Positions 9,016 through 19,300 of a stretch of DNA of 64,000 nt are shown here, in pieces. The stretch's first letter is position 1; each line of letters starts with the position of its first letter. The position numbers and the translations under genes are program-made. The notes beneath the pieces were generated by a model. The model saw nothing but the letters and a program-made list of their open reading frames with translations. It did no database searches and was not told the origin of the DNA. The DNA is from Paenibacillus sp. BIC5C1 (GTDB taxonomy: Bacteria > Bacillota > Bacilli > Paenibacillales > Paenibacillaceae), in the NCBI RefSeq assembly GCF_032399705.1, contig NZ_CP135922.1, forward strand, positions 3,596,001 to 3,660,000, written 5' to 3'.

Positions 9016-9300
9016 TCACTTCTCCAACAGATAAGGAGCGAATCTCTGTACCGTGTCCGTATTCAGACTGTAGTAAATATACGTACCTTTCTTTTGTGAG
9101 GTCAACAAACCACAATCGGAAAGTTGTTTCAGGTGATGAGATAAAGTGGAGAGTGCTACGGTCACAAGCCGATTCTCCAAATCAGCTGGGCACAGGTTGC
9201 TTTCACCCGAAAGGATCTGAATGATTTTATATCTCGTTTGTTCACCCAGAGCTTTATGAATTTTGACGGCCTGTTCAGTTTCAATCGACTTGGATTGCAT
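9016..9300 (-). CDS. ArsR family winged-helix repressor
   Basis: A 94-residue ArsR/SmtB-type regulator. Seen: the N-terminal HKALGEQTRYKIIQIL helix pair, recognition region ALSTLSHHLKQLSDCGLL, and the wing KKGTYIYYSLN. The classical metal-binding ELCVCDL of alpha-3 is replaced by NLCPADLE, with only one Cys, so it probably senses something other than arsenite by that site. ATG 9300 is preceded by AAAGGA at 9 bases; TTG 9303 is also possible. It sits upstream of an MFS exporter on the same strand, with matching dyads upstream of both genes and between them, which suggests autoregulation (inferred). Confidence 0.88.
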   Translation of the reverse strand: MQSKSIETEQAVKIHKALGEQTRYKIIQILSGESNLCPADLENRLVTVALSTLSHHLKQLSDCGLLTSQKKGTYIYYSLNTDTVQRFAPYLLEK

Positions 9301-9327
9301 CAAAATCGGTCCTTTCGTCTTTATTTC

Positions 9328-9351
9328 TTATTTCTATAAATATTGAAATAA
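9328..9351. promoter_or_regulatory. ArsR-type operator 3 (arsR promoter)
   Basis: TTATTTCTA (9328-9336), spacer TAAATA, TTGAAATAA (9343-9351). Same layout as operators 1 and 2 with three changed positions; 28 bases upstream of the arsR start. Confidence 0.6.
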
Positions 9352-9374
9352 CTTTATCATGTCTTTAGAAAAAA

Positions 9375-9448
9375 GTAAACTCCCCACGAAGATCGTTGTT
9401 TCCAGTCAAACTATGAAACAACTGAAAGCAAAACCTTTGCAGGGAGTT
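9375..9448 (-). terminator. nested hairpin, probable terminator of the L7/L12-like gene
   Basis: Outer arms AACTCCC (9378-9384) and GGGAGTT (9442-9448) enclose an inner pair GTTGTTTC / GAAACAAC. On the minus strand the outer stem is followed by a T-run (complement of AAAAAA near 9369-9374). It lies 25 bases after the L7/L12-like gene. Confidence 0.5.
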
Positions 9449-9472
9449 GGGAAGTCCATCTAAACTCATTAA

Positions 9473-9817
9473 TTACAGGCGTTCAAGAGACTCAACGTAA
9501 TCTTTGGCTTCTTTAAGAGACAGGTTTCTGGCTTCACGAGCCTTTTTGATTGCTATTATTTTTTTGCCCTGTTGTGCAAGTGCCTGCAATTCTTTATCAA
9601 GTTCAGTCAGCCCAGCCTTTGCCGGTGGAAGTGGAGATATATTCACTGCAGAATTGTTATAACTGAGAGGGGAGTGTGTGTTAAGGCCTGAACTATTCTC
9701 CAGACGTTCAACATCCCTTTTCAATTCATTCAACTGTGTCTGTAAGCTAATGACGCGAACTAATAAGATGAGAATAAGAAATAAAAAAACGACTAGAACA
9801 ATGGTGTTAATTCCCAT
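9473..9817 (-). CDS. small membrane-anchored protein with ribosomal L7/L12 C-terminal-like domain
   Basis: A 114-residue protein in three parts: a single hydrophobic helix (about residues 4-22), a short coiled-coil-prone stretch (LQTQLNELKRDVERLE), a Pro/Ser-rich linker, and a C-terminal segment (about 82-112) reading KKIIAIKKARE..NLSLKEAKDYVE. That last part follows the L7/L12 C-terminal domain, which binds translation factors in the ribosomal stalk. It is too short and membrane-bound to be L12 itself. Function unknown; it may tether a partner through the L12-like surface (inferred). It starts 39 bases after the P450 stop codon and is probably co-transcribed. Confidence 0.75.
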   Translation of the reverse strand: MGINTIVLVVFLFLILILLVRVISLQTQLNELKRDVERLENSSGLNTHSPLSYNNSAVNISPLPPAKAGLTELDKELQALAQQGKKIIAIKKAREARNLSLKEAKDYVESLERL

Positions 9818-9856
9818 GCAGTCAGGTGCCTCGCTTTCCTTCCTTCAAATACATAA

Positions 9857-11047
9857 CTATTTAAGCTGTACCGGGATCTCCTTAACGCCTCGAACAATCA
9901 TTCCGGGTCTCCATTCAAGTTCATTAACATCCGTCTGAAGCTGCATATCGGGAAAGCGGCGAAGCAGTGTGTTAATCGCAATCTCGCCTTCAAGTCGCGC
10001 GAGAGGGGCTCCCAGACAGAGATGAATGCCTTTGCCAAAAGCCAAATGTGGGCTCTTCTCACGAGTGATGTCAAAAACATCCGCATCCTTGAACTTCTCT
10101 TCATCCCGATTGGCTGAATCCAGTGCTACGATAACAAGTTCACCTTCAGCGATGTGATGTCCATGAAACTCTATGTCCTCGGACGCCCAGCGAGACGTGC
10201 TGAATTCAACCGGGCCGTTATAACGAAGCATTTCTTCAACAGCATTATGGATTAACTCAGGTTGCTTGATCAGCAGGTCGCGTTGCTCCGGATGCTCCAA
10301 TAGCGCAAGTACACCATTACCAATTAGGTTAACAGTGGTTTCATGTCCGGCAATGATCAGCAGAGCGACAACACCAAGCAGTTCCTTTTCTGTGAGTTGT
10401 TCTCCTGATTCTTCTGCCACAACGAGCTGACTGATCAGATCGTCACCCGGCTGCTCACGTACTTTGGCAAACCAATTATTCAGGTAATCAATGAACTCCT
10501 GGGCATGCTTCTCAAACACTTCGGAATGCTCCGCACTTGTCGCATCGATAATGGAATTGGACCATAAACGGAATTTGTCCTGATCTTCAAGAGGTACACC
10601 CAGGATCTCGCTGATGACAATGATCGGTAATGGAAATGCAAACTCATCAATCAGATTCATCTTGTCCTGGGAATTGAGATTATCCAGGAGATCGTCAGCA
10701 ATATCTTGAATATGGCTTCTCATGCCCTCAATCAATCTGGGAGTAAAAGCCTTCTGTACGAGTCCACGTAACCGGCGATGATCAGGTGGATCGGAAAAAA
10801 GCATGTTATGCACGAATATGTTTTGTTGATCGGGTCCATAACGTTTGACTACATCCTTGCTGAAACGGTTGTCTTTCAATACTTCCACTGCATCCTCATA
10901 GCGGCTAATAATCCAACCGAAATCACCATGAGGGAAAAGGACTCTGTGAATAGGATCATTTTGTCTCAGCTTTTCGTATACGGGGTAAGGATTCTGTGTA
11001 AATTCACGGGTGAATAACTCAGACTGTGAAGTTTCATTAGTACTCAA
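9857..11047 (-). CDS. cytochrome P450 (bacterial class, CYP107/CYP109-like)
   Basis: A 396-residue soluble P450, the usual bacterial length. Seen: I-helix AGHETT at 233-238 (oxygen activation), the E272-x-x-R275 pair of the K helix, and the haem loop FGKGIHLCLG at 337-346 with the axial thiolate C344. It is a monooxygenase that needs separate ferredoxin and reductase partners, none of which are nearby. Substrate unknown; related enzymes hydroxylate fatty acids, steroids or polyketides. ATG 11047 is preceded by AGGAGA. It is divergent from the MoxR operon, with 561 bases between them. Confidence 0.94.
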   Translation of the reverse strand: MSTNETSQSELFTREFTQNPYPVYEKLRQNDPIHRVLFPHGDFGWIISRYEDAVEVLKDNRFSKDVVKRYGPDQQNIFVHNMLFSDPPDHRRLRGLVQKAFTPRLIEGMRSHIQDIADDLLDNLNSQDKMNLIDEFAFPLPIIVISEILGVPLEDQDKFRLWSNSIIDATSAEHSEVFEKHAQEFIDYLNNWFAKVREQPGDDLISQLVVAEESGEQLTEKELLGVVALLIIAGHETTVNLIGNGVLALLEHPEQRDLLIKQPELIHNAVEEMLRYNGPVEFSTSRWASEDIEFHGHHIAEGELVIVALDSANRDEEKFKDADVFDITREKSPHLAFGKGIHLCLGAPLARLEGEIAINTLLRRFPDMQLQTDVNELEWRPGMIVRGVKEIPVQLK

Positions 11048-11608
11048 ATGGTTAATCTCCTCTCATCAAAAGCTCGTATTGTTACGCATCTTATCTAAGG
11101 GATCATATGTTAATTTCGGTGGCTTCATACGAAAAGCCTGCACCATCTATATATTCAATATTGGAGCAATTGAAACCTTGTTTTTGACTAAGCAATATGG
11201 TATGGAAAGCTTACATATTTTAGAGGGAATAGCACTCGGAATAAGGAATAAAATCAATAGAAATGAAGTAAAGACACAGACTACTGCTGTGTTTTTTTGT
11301 GAGATTAGACTTAATCTGCTTGAACCATATTACGTGGTGTTTAATGAACTATAGGGACGTATGACCTATAAATTGAAGTTTTCTACAACAACAACACGGA
11401 ATCAAATTAGTTTTGAATGCAACCGCCATGATGTAACGATATAAGTAATTCACAATTGTGCTATGCACCATGTCCACGGACTTATGAAGAATGCTGATAA
11501 GAAGGACGTTTCAACCATTTTTGTCGTTTTCTACGTTCGTTCAAAGGCTGCTGTGATAAGATAAAATGTAATAAGAACATACGATCTGTTTATGCGAGAG
11601 GAGAAACC
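11048..11608. other. 561-base divergent intergenic region
   Basis: It lies between the P450 and the MoxR operon. No convincing gene. A weak promoter candidate for the operon is TTCAAA (11540-11545), 16 bases, TAAAAT (11562-11567). A terminator-like hairpin on the plus strand at 11271-11298 has no gene upstream of it, which leaves room for a short RNA. Confidence 0.5.
11271..11298 (+). terminator. orphan terminator-like hairpin
   Basis: ACACAG (11274-11279), loop, CTGTGT (11287-11292) followed by TTTTTT. It points along the plus strand where no upstream gene is visible. Confidence 0.5.
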
Positions 11609-12715
11609 TTGACGATGGAAATGCTTAAGCCGCCCGCCGAGACACTATATGAGACAGAATTAAGGGCACTGCGAGAAGAAGATACGGGAAAACGTCCTCC
11701 AAACTGGCTGCTGTCCCCAGCCTATGTCAGAGATTTTATTATTGGCAGGGATAAACCTGCCATATTGGACGGAGAAGAGATCACAATTACACGGAAATTT
11801 TATGGCAACGATGTTCTCATTGAACGAGCCGTGGTAACCTTGGCAGGAAATCGGGGATTGATGCTCGTTGGAGAACCCGGAACTGCCAAGACTATGCTCA
11901 GCGAATTGCTGACCGCGGCCATTTCTGGAACCAGTTTGAACACAATTCAGGGTACGGCAGGTACAACTGAAGACATGATCAAATATTCCTGGAATTATGC
12001 CATGTTGCTGGATAAGGGTCCATCCGAAGCGGCGCTTGTGCCCTCACCGTTGTACAACGGAATGAAGAAGGGGATTCTTACGCGTTTTGAGGAAATTACG
12101 CGTTGTCCTGCTGAAGCGCAAGATAGCCTGATCAGTATTCTCAGTGACAAGGTAATGAGTATTCCTGAACTGGACGGCGGTGTGCTGTTTGCCAAACCAG
12201 GGTTTAACGTGATTGCTACGGCGAACATTCGCGATAAAGGTGTCAATGAAATGAGTGGTGCACTGAAGCGCCGTTTCAATTTTGAGACGATCAAACCGAT
12301 TAGCAGTGTGAAAATGGAAGCCAAAATTATTGAATCCCAGGCACGAAGCCTATTATTACATAGCGGAATAGACACCGAGATTAATACGGATGTGGTTGAA
12401 TTACTGGCCACGACTTTTATGGAGCTTCGCACAGGAATGACGCGGGAAGGTTACAAGCTCGATACGCCCCAAGCGTCCATGAGTACGGCTGAAGCCGTAT
12501 CTGTATATGTACAGAGTGCAATGACTTCCTATTATTACGAAGACAAGGGGATTGCATTGGATCGGCTGGTACAAAACATGTTGGGGACGATAGCGAAAGA
12601 AAGCGACAAGGATCTGTCCATTCTCAAAACCTACTTCTCTAAGGTCGTAAAGGAGCGTTCGAGAGAAGAAGGGATTTGGAAGGATTACTATGAGGAAAAG
12701 AAATGGATCGGTTAA
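11609..12715 (+). CDS. MoxR family AAA+ ATPase (YehL-like)
   Basis: A 368-residue AAA+ protein. Seen: Walker A GEPGTAKT at 88-95, a Walker B region ILTRFEEI at 156-163 (Glu where Asp is usual), sensor-1 ATAN ending at N206, and the arginine-finger region LKRRF near 219-223. Family knowledge: MoxR ATPases work as chaperone-like rings with a VWA partner (RavA-ViaA, CbbQ-CbbO). The next genes encode DUF5682, VWA, DUF4132 and SWIM proteins, the set of the E. coli yehL-yehM-yehP-yehQ operon plus yehI. TTG 11609 fits AGGAG at 5 bases; ATG 11615 or 11621 are alternatives. The next gene's ATG overlaps its last 13 bases. Confidence 0.92.
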   Translation: MTMEMLKPPAETLYETELRALREEDTGKRPPNWLLSPAYVRDFIIGRDKPAILDGEEITITRKFYGNDVLIERAVVTLAGNRGLMLVGEPGTAKTMLSELLTAAISGTSLNTIQGTAGTTEDMIKYSWNYAMLLDKGPSEAALVPSPLYNGMKKGILTRFEEITRCPAEAQDSLISILSDKVMSIPELDGGVLFAKPGFNVIATANIRDKGVNEMSGALKRRFNFETIKPISSVKMEAKIIESQARSLLLHSGIDTEINTDVVELLATTFMELRTGMTREGYKLDTPQASMSTAEAVSVYVQSAMTSYYYEDKGIALDRLVQNMLGTIAKESDKDLSILKTYFSKVVKERSREEGIWKDYYEEKKWIG

Positions 12716-15105
12716 CAGGAAAAGCGGATTTGGATGTTGCCCGGTTACAGACGCTATTTGAGTTCCAAGTGTATAACCTGAACAACGGAACGCTTTATTT
12801 TCCCATACGCCATCATAGCCCGGCCTGTTCCTATCATTTGCTGCGATTGATTGAAGAATACAAGCCGGACATCATTCTAATCGAAGGCCCTGAGAGCGGC
12901 AATCCCTTACTTCAAGTTCTGGCTGATGAGGCGACGATACCTCCTGTCAGTCTTTACTACACCTATGAGAATGAAGGTGAGAGAGCAGCCTGTTATTATC
13001 CGATGCTTCGTTACTCTCCTGAATATGTAGCGCTGAAAGAAGCAGCTCGGCTGAGCATCCCTGCGACTTTTATCGACCTGGATTATCATCATTTCTCCAA
13101 GCCCAACAAGGCAGAACAGCGTGAGATATCCATTCAAGACGAGACATTGCTTGCAGGGTCTGAGTTTATCCACCGTTTATGTCAGAAAACAAACTGTCGA
13201 AGTTTCGATGAGTTGTGGGAGAACGTATTTGAGATTGGTGGTCTGGAGAAGTCAACACAGGCATTTGTACAGGATGTATTTACGTACTGCACCTTATCTC
13301 GGATGTGTTATTCTTCGGCACGCTTGCACAGTACAGGTGATTTGGCAAGAGAAGCTCATATGAGAAGGCGTATTAAACAAGCTGGGCAGGATCATGAACG
13401 TGTGCTTGTCATCACTGGCGGATTTCATACGTATGGACTGGTGATGCCCGAGAATCATGTGACGGATTCAGAAGAGATGACGATGCAAGAGCATGTGAAG
13501 GCTCAGAATTCGGTGCATCAGCAGATGTATCCCATGGTCTACACGTTTGCCGAAGCAGATCGGCTGAATGGGTATTCAAGCGGTATGCCTTATGTGAATT
13601 ATTACGAACAGATCTGGACCCAGCTGCTTCGGCATAAGAACTCCGTGTATAATTTGACCGCTTTGGACTTGTTATCACGACTAACCCGCAAGCTGAGGGA
13701 AGGGCATGAACATGTATCAACCAGCGACGCTATTGAGGCTTACAGCATGGTTCAAGGACTCGCAGGACTGAGAGGGAAAAGGGAAGGCGGAGTCTATGAG
13801 CTGATGGATGCAACCCTTTCTTCCTTTGTTAAGGGTGAACTTACGTTAGCTTCAGACAAACCTCTGCAAGAACTGCACAGCTTGCTAACCGGGGATGTCA
13901 TCGGAAAAGTGGCTCCCAACCCATTCAGTATTCCGATCGTTGAGGATTTCAAAGAACGTTGTGGAGAATCAAAACTTCTAATTCGTACTACAGGCCAACA
14001 TAAGAAGATACTTGATTTATATGCCAAACCAGATCATCGTCGGCAAAGTCAATTGTTTCAATGTATGGTCTATCTCGTTCCGGATTTCGCGAAGCGACAA
14101 TCAGGCCCGGATTGGATTGCTCAGCGTGACATGAACCTTGTTCGGGAGACGTGGGTATATACCTATTCCTCCAGAATTGAGGCTCGATTAATCGAGAATT
14201 CTCTCTATGGAGGCACAATTCGGGAAGCCTGTACGCGCAAGATGGAAGAGGAAATGCAGGGAATACCGGATCATCACAGTGGTGACCTCGCCAAATCCAT
14301 GCTTCAGGCTCTGCTCATGGGCCTGCAGGATACCGCCATGAAGCTGTATGAACAAGTGAAGTCAGCACTCCGAAAGGATGGAAATTTCTTGTCGTTGTGC
14401 GGAAGTCTGCATATTTTGAATCGAATTCAGCAGCATCGCAGACTTCTTGGGTTGTCTGAGGAACAGCAGCTCCTTAATCTCGTATCCGAAGCTTATAACA
14501 ATGCCGTTGACAAACTGATACTGCTCTCAAGAACGAATCCGGATGAACATGAAGCGATTGTCCAGGGACTAAAGCTGCTTGCCATGCTGGCGGAATCGTC
14601 CGAAGAGCATTTCCGGGATGAACCATTCAGGGCACACCTGGATGAACTTCTGTCAGACAGCCAGCTTCCGGCACAGCTGGAGGGGGTGTGTATTGCCATA
14701 TCTTCAGGATTTGGGGACAGGCCTAGAGATGAGATCGTGGATCGGGCACGTGCATATATCCGGGGATCGCAAGAACAGACTCGCCAGACTGCACTTTATC
14801 TACAGGGTGTTTTCTCTGTAGCACGGGACGCTTTTCTGTATGAAGATCAGCTTTTATCAGAATTGAACTATATGATCAAGCAACTTGATTATGAAGAGTT
14901 TATTCGCATGATCCCTGAGCTTCGCTTGGCGTTTACTTACTTTACCCCCATGGAGACAGGCCTGATTGCGGATCGGGTTGCGAGCTTGCATCAGGTAGAG
15001 AACGAAGAGATGTCATGGCCTTCCGTTGACGAGCGATTGCTGATCCAGACGAAAACATGGGATGAAGCCCTTCGGAAGGAGTTTGATGCATGGAAACTGA
15101 TCTGA
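12703..15105 (+). CDS. DUF5682 protein (YehM-like), second gene of MoxR-VWA operon
   Basis: An 800-residue soluble protein. I recognise it as the YehM/DUF5682 type from its opening and its position between the MoxR ATPase and the VWA gene. Seen: an N-terminal block with FPIRHHSPACSYHLL and IILIEGPESGNPLL (about 32-70), then FIDLDYHHF and ITGGFHTYGL, recalling TraB/erythromycin-esterase-like layouts with conserved His and acidic residues (similarity inferred). The C-terminal half is helical. No membrane segment or signal peptide. Molecular function unknown; it is presumably a client adaptor or catalytic component of the MoxR-VWA machine. It overlaps both neighbours by 13 and 16 bases, so translation is coupled. 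Confidence 0.85.
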   Translation: MDRLTGKADLDVARLQTLFEFQVYNLNNGTLYFPIRHHSPACSYHLLRLIEEYKPDIILIEGPESGNPLLQVLADEATIPPVSLYYTYENEGERAACYYPMLRYSPEYVALKEAARLSIPATFIDLDYHHFSKPNKAEQREISIQDETLLAGSEFIHRLCQKTNCRSFDELWENVFEIGGLEKSTQAFVQDVFTYCTLSRMCYSSARLHSTGDLAREAHMRRRIKQAGQDHERVLVITGGFHTYGLVMPENHVTDSEEMTMQEHVKAQNSVHQQMYPMVYTFAEADRLNGYSSGMPYVNYYEQIWTQLLRHKNSVYNLTALDLLSRLTRKLREGHEHVSTSDAIEAYSMVQGLAGLRGKREGGVYELMDATLSSFVKGELTLASDKPLQELHSLLTGDVIGKVAPNPFSIPIVEDFKERCGESKLLIRTTGQHKKILDLYAKPDHRRQSQLFQCMVYLVPDFAKRQSGPDWIAQRDMNLVRETWVYTYSSRIEARLIENSLYGGTIREACTRKMEEEMQGIPDHHSGDLAKSMLQALLMGLQDTAMKLYEQVKSALRKDGNFLSLCGSLHILNRIQQHRRLLGLSEEQQLLNLVSEAYNNAVDKLILLSRTNPDEHEAIVQGLKLLAMLAESSEEHFRDEPFRAHLDELLSDSQLPAQLEGVCIAISSGFGDRPRDEIVDRARAYIRGSQEQTRQTALYLQGVFSVARDAFLYEDQLLSELNYMIKQLDYEEFIRMIPELRLAFTYFTPMETGLIADRVASLHQVENEEMSWPSVDERLLIQTKTWDEALRKEFDAWKLI

Positions 15106-16280
15106 ATGAGCTGGATAAAACCAAGGAAATGGTGAAAGACAATGCTGAGCTGAATCGGGTGGAAACCTTAAACCGTTGGCGCCTTATTCTAGGTGAATCC
15201 GCCGAAGAAGGACTGTCCAATGCAGAAGATTACTCCCCTGATGATTTTAAATATACCGAAGTCGATGAGATTCTGGGATATCTGTATAATCGCGAATACG
15301 GTGAAGAGCAGGGTTACAGAAAAGGGGGAGGTAGGGGCACCTCGGATCTAACCGTTCCCAAATGGTTGCATAAGGTCAGGGAACTGTTCCCGAAATCAAC
15401 GGTAGAAATTCTGGAGAAACAGGCGCTTGACCGTTATGGTCTAACCGAATTGTTAACGGACAAAAAGCTGCTGGAATCCCTCGAACCCAATATGAACCTA
15501 CTCAAGAACATCATGCAATTTAAAGGACGAATGAAAGGCGACGTATTAAAGAGCGCCAAGGAAATCGTACGAGTCGTGGTTGAAGAGCTGCGACGCAAAC
15601 TCGAATCTCAGACCAAAGCGAGCATTATGGGGAAACGCAGCCGTTATGCATCCAGTTCGGTGCGTTCCTTACGCAATTTGAATTTCAAGCAGACGATTAC
15701 CAAGAACTTGAAGAACTATGACAAAAACAATCGAAGATTTGTAATTGATCGTCTATATTTTGACGGGAATATCCAGTCTCACAACAAGTGGGACATCATC
15801 ATTGGTGTGGATGAGAGCGGAAGCATGTTAGATTCAGTGATATACAGTTCGGTGATGGCAAGCATTTTCTATCGCCTAAATGCACTACGAACGAAATTGT
15901 TCATTTTTGACACACAGGTCGTCGATTTGAGTGACAGGCTGGAAGATCCGGTAGATGTGCTCATGAATGTGCAGCTTGGCGGGGGAACACATATTACCAA
16001 GGCACTCCGTTATGGTGAGACGTTAATCGAAAATCCTGGTAAAACAATATACATTCTCGCTAGCGATTTGGAGGAGGGTTATCCGATCCAGCACATGTAT
16101 AAGGCATGTAAGGATATTCTGGATACGGGCTGCAAATTGCTTGTGTTGACTGCACTCGATTTTAACGGAGATACCGTGTACAACAAACATGCTGCGCAGA
16201 CGTTATCCAATATGGGTGCACATGTTGCTGCGATTACACCCAATGAGTTGGCGGACTGGATTGGCGAAATTATTACTTAA
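15090..16280 (+). CDS. VWA domain protein (YehP-like), partner of MoxR ATPase
   Basis: A 396-residue protein. Residues 1-230 are helical and charged; the VWA domain spans about 234-396. Seen: a complete metal-ion-dependent adhesion site, DESGS (D241, S243, S245), T300 in GGGTHIT and D326 in ASDLEEG. Family knowledge: VWA proteins paired with MoxR ATPases dock the ring on its target through the bound Mg ion. The length matches E. coli YehP. ATG 15090 lies inside the end of the DUF5682 gene, giving translational coupling. It is presumably the structural partner of the ATPase encoded two genes upstream. Confidence 0.92.
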   Translation: METDLNELDKTKEMVKDNAELNRVETLNRWRLILGESAEEGLSNAEDYSPDDFKYTEVDEILGYLYNREYGEEQGYRKGGGRGTSDLTVPKWLHKVRELFPKSTVEILEKQALDRYGLTELLTDKKLLESLEPNMNLLKNIMQFKGRMKGDVLKSAKEIVRVVVEELRRKLESQTKASIMGKRSRYASSSVRSLRNLNFKQTITKNLKNYDKNNRRFVIDRLYFDGNIQSHNKWDIIIGVDESGSMLDSVIYSSVMASIFYRLNALRTKLFIFDTQVVDLSDRLEDPVDVLMNVQLGGGTHITKALRYGETLIENPGKTIYILASDLEEGYPIQHMYKACKDILDTGCKLLVLTALDFNGDTVYNKHAAQTLSNMGAHVAAITPNELADWIGEIIT

Positions 16281-16331
16281 TTGGTTATATACAAGATGAT
16301 TTATACACTCATATTCAAGGAGGAATGTGTA

Positions 16332-19300
16332 ATGTTAACCGCAGACCGCGCAGTAGAAGCTTTGGTGGAGAAGTTTGCAGAGGTGTGTTCCAATGAATAT
16401 TCGTTGAAAACGGATCGGAGTTTGGAAATCATTGATTTTGTGATGGGAACGACGGACAAGTTTCCGGATATGATGGGAGGTTCCAGTCATTATGCCTACC
16501 AGACGATAGACGTACTCATGAAAATTGCCAAAAAAGATGACGGAGATATCTTTTTTCGAGCTGGAGCCATTGTAATTCATATGGAATCCAATTATTCCAG
16601 AAGAAATTCATGGAGAACCGATGGTTTTACACTCTGCCTTGGGAACGACTCCGAAGCTTATGGACTGAGTGGAAAGAGCAAAACCAATGATCGGATGGGC
16701 GGGTTGCTGTCCCGTTTGGAGAAAATCAATCGCTATGCTGGAGAGAAGGAAATTCTGGATGAATTGAAGAGCAGACTGAAGGGGAATTTCAAGGATGTAA
16801 TCAATGGAATGATACTCCTGCGACTCTATTCAGATCTCAATGATAGCCCTTCTCATTTTGCCCAGGTGCAACAGTTCACTCAATCTCTGCCAACATTGTT
16901 TCAACATGTGATGACCCATGATACAAGTAAGCTGCGGAACGAATTGCATGCATTGATTGAGCCACTGGTGGTTTGCAATTTTCAAACGAAACATAACAGA
17001 TCTGCATATGAATTGAATGATGAATTCCTCCGGGAGAAGCATAATCAGGTTATAGCTGAGAACTATTTGAGTTCTTCTCTCTCCAAAAAGGAGCAGCTGT
17101 CTTACAGTGAGTTCGACAAAACGATGATCCTTTTGAGCAATGCATTGTTGTATTTGGTTAACATCAGTGGCGGCAAACAACGTTTCCTTGAAGACCAAAG
17201 TGAGACCGGTCTTATTTTGCTCGAAGCCATAAACCAATTACATGAGATCTATCCACTTGAAGTCCGTCGCTACTTGTTAAGCATGGATCCAAGAACAAAA
17301 AATGCTAATGAATTGCTGTCAGGGCTGTTGCCTCTAGACGAGCCATATCAACTCATCGAAATGTTGCGTAATGAACTCGAATCGTACACCATACCCTGGC
17401 AATTTCTGCAATCTGCGATTGTGAATGAGCCGCAGCAAGCGATTCGTGCATACCACATTTTAAAACCCCCGTTCCTCAAATTGTGTATTCAAAAAATGCT
17501 GGAGGACCATGGAATCGAAGTGCCAGATGTGGATGAAACGGTTGAACAAGCCGTGTTCAGTGCGCTTCGACATCCATTAGATGGAGGGAGACAGGGGCTT
17601 GCGATTGCACGATATTTGCACGGTGAAAGCTCCCTTGAAGAATACTGGGAAGATCCGAATAGTCGTGGGCTGTTTAATAACCTGAATCGTGACAAAAAGC
17701 GCGTTCATAACTTGATCAGCATTAGCTTCCTGCCTTTGGATTCGGAGGCGATGCGTCGGTTCGTGATTCTGACTACGTATCCCGAGTGGACTCTGGATAT
17801 CGTTTCTGATATGTATCAGTCTTACGCATTTAGCGGTGAGAAGCTGTTGGAACTTTACGGCCAAGATCCAGAGGTAAAACAAGAGAAATTGCTGTCCAGT
17901 CTGATTTCTCTCAACGGTATGACCGATTACAAGTACAAATCGATGCCTCAGGATGAATATCGCCGGATCATTCAGCAAAATCTGGACTTTGCTCTGGGAC
18001 AGTACAAGAAACTACCCACGGACACGCGCATCATCATTTTGGAAATCACCTTTGAACAACGTCACGAGCTATCAACAAAACAAGTAGCTGAAGCGATTCG
18101 TGCCGGATTGCAGGATTCATCCAAAAAGGCAAATGGCGTGGCGTTATCTGAATTCAATCGGATTCCTGACCAGGACTTATACACGACAATATATCGTTCG
18201 GAGAAAAAAACGGGTGTGAAAGAAATGGCTCTGAGCGCCATCCGCAGTTTGGATAATAGCAAGGATATATACCTTGGGCTTCTGGAGGGTGAGAAGTCTG
18301 CCGAATGGAAGAACCTGATTCAAATTCTGCTGGATACCACGGATCAAAGCCCAGAGTATGCTCATGCGGCACTTGCAGATCAGGCAGATGCCAAAAAGCT
18401 GACCAGACTAAGCTGGTTGTCTTTGAACGATCTTCCTTCTCTGATACGTTCAGAGGACAATCAACCATTAGATGATCGAATCAAGCAGTATATCTTGGTG
18501 CAATCAATAGATCATACATCTGCTCCAAACGAAAGACTGAATGAACTACGTGAGTATGCAAGCGAGGAGTCGCTCGCAAGGTTTGCTAGCGAGCTGCTAC
18601 AGTTGTGGATTCAGGACGGTGCTTCTGCGAAGGAGAAGTGGGTAATGTACCTCTCGGCACTCTTTGGCGATATTCAAATTGTGAATACATTGGCTCCCCA
18701 AATTAAGGAATGGACAGAAAACAGCCGAGGGGCCATTGCGGCTGATGCTGTAAAAGTACTGGCCTATCTTAAGGAACCATCCGCTCTCATGGCGATTGAC
18801 AAGATCAAACGCAGTGTGAAGAACCGACAGGTTAAGGGTGCGGCTGAAGAAGCATTGCAGCTGGCTGCAGAAAATTTGGGACTCACCTCGGAACAGTTGG
18901 AAGATCGACTCGTCACCACACTTGGTTTTGATCAGAATGGAACGATGCAGCTGAGCTACGGGGAGCGTTCATTCCTGATAAAAGTGAATGGAGATCTGCA
19001 GGTGGTTGTTGTAAATGAAGAAACGGGTAAATCTGTGAAGAGTCTACCTGCTCCTGCACAGAAAGATGATGCTGAACTTGCAGCACATTCTAAGGCGCGT
19101 TTCACACAATTGAAGAAGGATCTCAAAACAATGGTTAACATCCAGGCACAACGTCTGGAAGAATCTTTGTCTAAACAACGGCTGTGGTCTGCTGATGAGT
19201 GGACAGCATTGTTTGTACAGAATGTAATCATGCAGAAATTTGCTGTAGGTCTGATATGGGGCACATATGAAGATGGTCAGTTGGTCACCACGTTCCGTTA

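Noticed and set aside
11010..11354. Plus-strand open frame of 114 codons overlapping the P450 start
   Set aside because: No ribosome binding site, no family resemblance, and a terminator-like hairpin lies inside it.
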